A DNA stretch of 64,000 bases, taken from Bacteroidota bacterium. Lineage in GTDB: Bacteria > Bacteroidota > Ignavibacteria > Ignavibacteriales > Ignavibacteriaceae. Positions 60,824 to 64,000 of this stretch are shown here, one piece after another. The DNA is taken from contig JAIUOE010000001.1 of the NCBI GenBank assembly GCA_020161395.1, forward strand, positions 372,001 through 436,000. Direction: 5' to 3'. Both the position numbers and the translations under genes were made by a program. Under the pieces are notes generated by a model. It had not been told where the DNA came from and made no database searches. It saw nothing but the letters and a program-made list of their open reading frames with translations. Within the stretch, counting starts at the first letter, position 1; each line of letters begins with the position of its first letter.

Positions 60824-62542
60824 ATGAACAAGAGTCTCCCGTTGCTTACATCTCATTTTCCTTCGCTTATTGAGCGGAATGCCTGGTATGTTGACAAGAC
60901 AATGTTCATTCCTCTTCTCGAAAAACAAAATTCTCCCGCGATATTTTTTCTCAGACCACGACGGTTTGGGAAATCTCTCTTCCTGTCCTTACTGGATCAC
61001 TATTATGGTTTACAATACAAAGAAGATTTTGAAAGACTTTTCGGCAACCTGTTTGTAGGTAAACCGGAGAATGTAACTCCTCTTAGAAACGGATTCCTCA
61101 TCCTGAAATTTGATTTTTCAGGAATTGATACGGGAGACAATGCACTTGTCAGAGAGTCATTTAATGCGAAAGTAAAGATCGGGTTCAACGATTTTAATTC
61201 TCATTATAACTTTCTCACAAAAGAGGAAATGGAGGAAATCAACCGGAGTGAATCTCCCGCAGTCAGAATCGGGAATTTCCTGTCCGAGGTGCAAAACAGA
61301 TTAAAGGGCAACAAAATTTATCTACTGATTGATGAATATGACCATTTTGCCAACGAACTTTTCTCTTTTAACCGGGAATATTTCAAGGATATTGTTTCGG
61401 GAAACGGCTGGGTTCGAAAGTTTTATGAGGTAATCAAGCAGTTTATGGGTACGGGTCTTATTAACAGATTCTTTGCCACCGGTGTAACTCCGGTAACTTT
61501 GGACAGCATGACCAGTGGATTTAATATAGCCAAAAACATCTCATTAGCGGAAGAGTTTAATGAACTTTCCGGGTTTACCGAAAGAGAAATCAGGGAAATG
61601 GTTTTTTCGACAATTTACAGAGAAGGTGCTTTCAATTCTGAATCACTGATCGCTGATATGCGTGACTGGTATAACGGGAGCAGGTTCTCACTCAGAGCTC
61701 CGGAAAAATTGTATAATCCGCAGTTGGTTATTACTTTTCTCTCGGCATTTGCAAAGGAATTCAGATATCCCGATGAAATGACAGATCAAAATGTAACTTC
61801 CGACTTTAAGAAAATAGCCGCCATCCTTTCCCCCCTTTCTAAAAAGGTCAGAGATGAAATCGTGGAAGAAGTTCTCGTTTCCGGTAAGATTTCCGAGAGT
61901 CTGACACTCCAATACAATTTCGAAAAGGAGTTCTCAAAAGCTGATGCTGTATCGCTGTTATTTTATAACGGACTTTTAACCATTGAGGACCATTTTGCAG
62001 GATTGATTACTTTCAGGATTCCGAACTATGTCGTAAAGCAGTTGTACTGGGAATTTTTCAGAGATGTCAGAACTTCATCAAGCGAACTGCCATTTGACTC
62101 CGGTGAGATTGGAACTGCTTTAAAAGAAATGTCTGTAAACGGCAACATTCAACGCCTGGTTGAGTTCGCTCAAAAAGTAATCTCCTCCGCTTCATTTCGC
62201 GATTTGCAGAACTTTAGTGAAAAACATATAAAAATGATTTTTCTCTCTCTTCTTGCCGGTAACAACGCATATTTCGTTTCCAGTGAATTGGAGACTTCCA
62301 CAGGTTATGTCGATCTTTATCTCAAAAGGACCCGCAACAATCCCGGAAACTGGGATCATCTGATTGAACTGAAATATGTAAAATCGTCTCAACAAAAAGA
62401 TATCATGAGCATTTCGAAAAATGGCAAAATACAAGTTTTGGAATACCGTAATTCCCTCCCGGGTGTTGACCTCTCAAATCTTAAGACATGGTTGTTAATC
62501 TTTATTGGAAAAACTGAGTTGGAGATTGTTGAGGTGGGGTGA
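60824..62542 (+). CDS. AAA-ATPase_like / PD-(D/E)XK nuclease-like protein
   Basis: The 572-residue protein starts with the AAA-ATPase_like domain: WYVDKTMFIPLLEK, Walker A FLRPRRFGKSLF (residues 42-53), and Walker B YLLIDEYDHFAN. It ends with a PDDEXK_9-type nuclease domain: the acidic residue in TGYVDLYL, then HLIELKYVK (ExK). Such proteins are common in Bacteroidota and often present in many copies per genome; their function is unknown. They may be mobile or defence related. It is transcribed alone and faces the convergent gene at 62692. Confidence 0.85.
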   Translation: MNKSLPLLTSHFPSLIERNAWYVDKTMFIPLLEKQNSPAIFFLRPRRFGKSLFLSLLDHYYGLQYKEDFERLFGNLFVGKPENVTPLRNGFLILKFDFSGIDTGDNALVRESFNAKVKIGFNDFNSHYNFLTKEEMEEINRSESPAVRIGNFLSEVQNRLKGNKIYLLIDEYDHFANELFSFNREYFKDIVSGNGWVRKFYEVIKQFMGTGLINRFFATGVTPVTLDSMTSGFNIAKNISLAEEFNELSGFTEREIREMVFSTIYREGAFNSESLIADMRDWYNGSRFSLRAPEKLYNPQLVITFLSAFAKEFRYPDEMTDQNVTSDFKKIAAILSPLSKKVRDEIVEEVLVSGKISESLTLQYNFEKEFSKADAVSLLFYNGLLTIEDHFAGLITFRIPNYVVKQLYWEFFRDVRTSSSELPFDSGEIGTALKEMSVNGNIQRLVEFAQKVISSASFRDLQNFSEKHIKMIFLSLLAGNNAYFVSSELETSTGYVDLYLKRTRNNPGNWDHLIELKYVKSSQQKDIMSISKNGKIQVLEYRNSLPGVDLSNLKTWLLIFIGKTELEIVEVG

Positions 62543-62620
62543 TAAGTAACAACTCAATACTTTAAGCTCCAATAAACTCCTCCATTACATCAGGACTCTT
62601 GTCTTAAGGTGGAAAAACAT

Positions 62621-62645
62621 GCCTGTTCTGAAAGCCAAAACAGGC
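62621..62645. terminator. Hairpin between convergent genes at 62542 and 62692
   Basis: GCCTGTT (62621-62627) pairs perfectly with AACAGGC (62639-62645). On the minus strand the stem is followed by ATGTTTTTCC, so it may terminate the minus-strand gene. Confidence 0.6.
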
Positions 62646-62691
62646 TTAAACTAATTAACTGAATTTCGGATATAAGAGAAGACTAAATCGG

Positions 62692-63999
62692 TTAACTCAA
62701 ATTATTGAATTCCGCCTTGATTCTGTTAACTTCCTTTAAAAAGCCAGCCACATCCTGAATGAATTTTTCTCCATTGTCATCCAAAGATGCAATAACAGCA
62801 AATTCCTGGAGTTTTCTTCCTTCGCCAGCCGAGATTTTGTTGCCATTAAATCTATCCATGAAAAATCTTCGCTTCATCATTTTTTTTCTTCCTCTGAAAC
62901 CGCCACGATGAACAAGGTATCTTTTCCCATTTTCATCTTTGACAAATGCAGCTTGCATACTCAGATCACTTTTTAATGGAATGTTTAATTCCACCTCGGC
63001 TAAACTCCAGTGTTTATATTCACCGGTACCAAGAATATTCCAATATCTATCCTTACGCGTACCGGGCATATCCGTATGCAAATTGTACAAATACCAAACC
63101 TCTTCTCCATCGGTGACATCGAGTTGACAAACTGACCACTGATTAATCGGCAACTTACCGACTTGATCCGCTTCATCCGAGTTTTCAAGGAATTTATCTC
63201 TTAAGTCAGTTTGTAAAAGTTCAATTTCAATGGGATCATCAACAACCGCAAAGTGTTGGGAAGGAACGGAAACCAACTCTTCAACCTTACCTTTCTCAAG
63301 TAAAATTTCTTCTACTTTCGCTGTTGCCTTTTGAACAGACGGCAACTTTGAAGGAGCCAAATTATATCGGTTTATCAGGTAGTCTAACCAATCTTTGCCA
63401 GGATAACTCTCATTTTTAACGGCCAAATTAAACAAGTCCTCAAGATAGCAACCCTTAAAACGATCATCTGGAGCTATCTTTCCCCAGATATCAAATACTG
63501 AATCCCCGAGAGATTTAAGCTGTTGAGATATAATATCTTTGTTGATACTTTGATTTGCCCTGGGCGTTACCATAAGCAAAGAGACAACATCAGCTTTTTG
63601 CTCTTTCGCTTTTTCCATTTCTGAAGCAAGGATTTGAAGTTTTGTTATCTGCCTGAATGGCTCAAATGCAAGTTCATAAGGATCAATATTTTCGGGAAGG
63701 TTAAGGATTGAAAAAAATCGAAGATATTTTTCGATCTTTTCCTGTATTTCGGGTTTCATTATTCTTCCAAAGAATCCTGTGGACTCGACATATTTCCACT
63801 CACCTATTACGGTTTGAATTTTGCCATCGTTTCTTTTAAACCGAAAGTAGAAATCTGCATAGGCAGTGTGTGGTTGGGGTTTATCGTTGTAATAGATAGG
63901 ATGGGATCGTAAATAATCCTTTTCACCACCCCATTCAAACCCTATGTAAATCGGTTTATGCTTGGTGATGCTTTTTCCATAGATATTCAGACTCATCAC
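62692..63999 (-). CDS. PD-(D/E)XK-like nuclease-type protein, reaching the window end
   Basis: The frame runs to the last bases of the window and opens with GTG-ATG at 63999-63994, so the amino end may be incomplete. About 435 residues are visible. Near the start are AYADFYFRFKR (Asp49) and VIGEWKYVES (Glu67, Lys69), which suit a PD-(D/E)XK nuclease core. The middle holds helices (ILASEMEKAKEQKADVVSLL) and the end is Lys/Arg-rich (RGGFRGRKKMMKRRF). It resembles putative restriction-type endonucleases in general, but I cannot place it in a family. The partner genes would lie beyond the window. Confidence 0.6.
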   Translation of the reverse strand: MMSLNIYGKSITKHKPIYIGFEWGGEKDYLRSHPIYYNDKPQPHTAYADFYFRFKRNDGKIQTVIGEWKYVESTGFFGRIMKPEIQEKIEKYLRFFSILNLPENIDPYELAFEPFRQITKLQILASEMEKAKEQKADVVSLLMVTPRANQSINKDIISQQLKSLGDSVFDIWGKIAPDDRFKGCYLEDLFNLAVKNESYPGKDWLDYLINRYNLAPSKLPSVQKATAKVEEILLEKGKVEELVSVPSQHFAVVDDPIEIELLQTDLRDKFLENSDEADQVGKLPINQWSVCQLDVTDGEEVWYLYNLHTDMPGTRKDRYWNILGTGEYKHWSLAEVELNIPLKSDLSMQAAFVKDENGKRYLVHRGGFRGRKKMMKRRFFMDRFNGNKISAGEGRKLQEFAVIASLDDNGEKFIQDVAGFLKEVNRIKAEFNNLS

Positions 64000-64000
64000 C

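Overview
The window looks like a chromosomal segment from a member of the Ignavibacteriota/Bacteroidota-Chlorobiota lineage. The evidence is indirect. Four predicted secreted proteins end in the type IX secretion (T9SS) sorting domain with the YPNPFNP/FPNPFNPTT signature common in Ignavibacteria. There is a TonB receptor paired with a DUF4249-type lipoprotein. The 8-base Bacteroidota-type promoter element TAnnTTTG recurs upstream of many genes on the matching strand. Shine-Dalgarno sites of the AGGAG type are also common. No rRNA, phage, transposase, integrase or CRISPR array was found; the only tRNA seen is tRNA-Ser(GCU).

Layout. (1) About 1-6.5 kb, minus strand: a tightly packed operon of at least seven genes encoding a T9SS cargo protein, a PqqD-like protein, an ATP-grasp ligase, a fold-type III PLP decarboxylase, a urea-transporter/M23-peptidase fusion, a TPR protein and the start of a secreted or outer-membrane protein. 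I regard this as the strongest candidate for an undescribed system. (2) 6.6-11.4 kb: a transglutaminase-like secreted protein, an outer-membrane protein, dTDP-glucose 4,6-dehydratase and an SLBB polysaccharide export protein. (3) 11.6-19.4 kb: an ABC-F ATPase, ProC, a Gly-rich lipoprotein, a two-gene AAA ATPase + TOPRIM-like DUF4276 module (possible anti-phage system), a repeat-bearing intergenic region, two exported proteins and tRNA-Ser. (4) 19.4-36.7 kb: several signalling proteins (a TPR histidine kinase, a two-component pair, a CheB-like regulator, a PAS hybrid kinase), a T9SS-sorted octaheme cytochrome, tandem DNA repeats, the TonB receptor/DUF4249 pair, RpiA, a lytic transglycosylase and a T9SS repeat protein. 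(5) 37-46.4 kb: membrane proteins, leucyl/phenylalanyl-tRNA-protein transferase, a Trm112-like protein, a DASS transporter and the carbamoyltransferase-SxtJ-DUF5989 trio. (6) 46.4-58.2 kb: fused FTCD, a metallophosphoesterase, glutamine synthetase, MsrB and an almost complete acetyl-DAP lysine pathway (aminotransferase divergent from dapA-dapB-dapH-lysC-deacetylase). (7) 58.3-64 kb: a BNR-repeat T9SS protein, an AAA/PD-(D/E)XK protein and a second PD-(D/E)XK-like protein running to the window end.

Together the genes suggest a free-living heterotroph with T9SS-dependent protein display, extracytoplasmic electron carriers, many sensors and amino-acid prototrophy for proline, glutamine and probably lysine. 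No T9SS machinery gene lies in the window. All assignments come from reading motifs and lengths; no database search was run.
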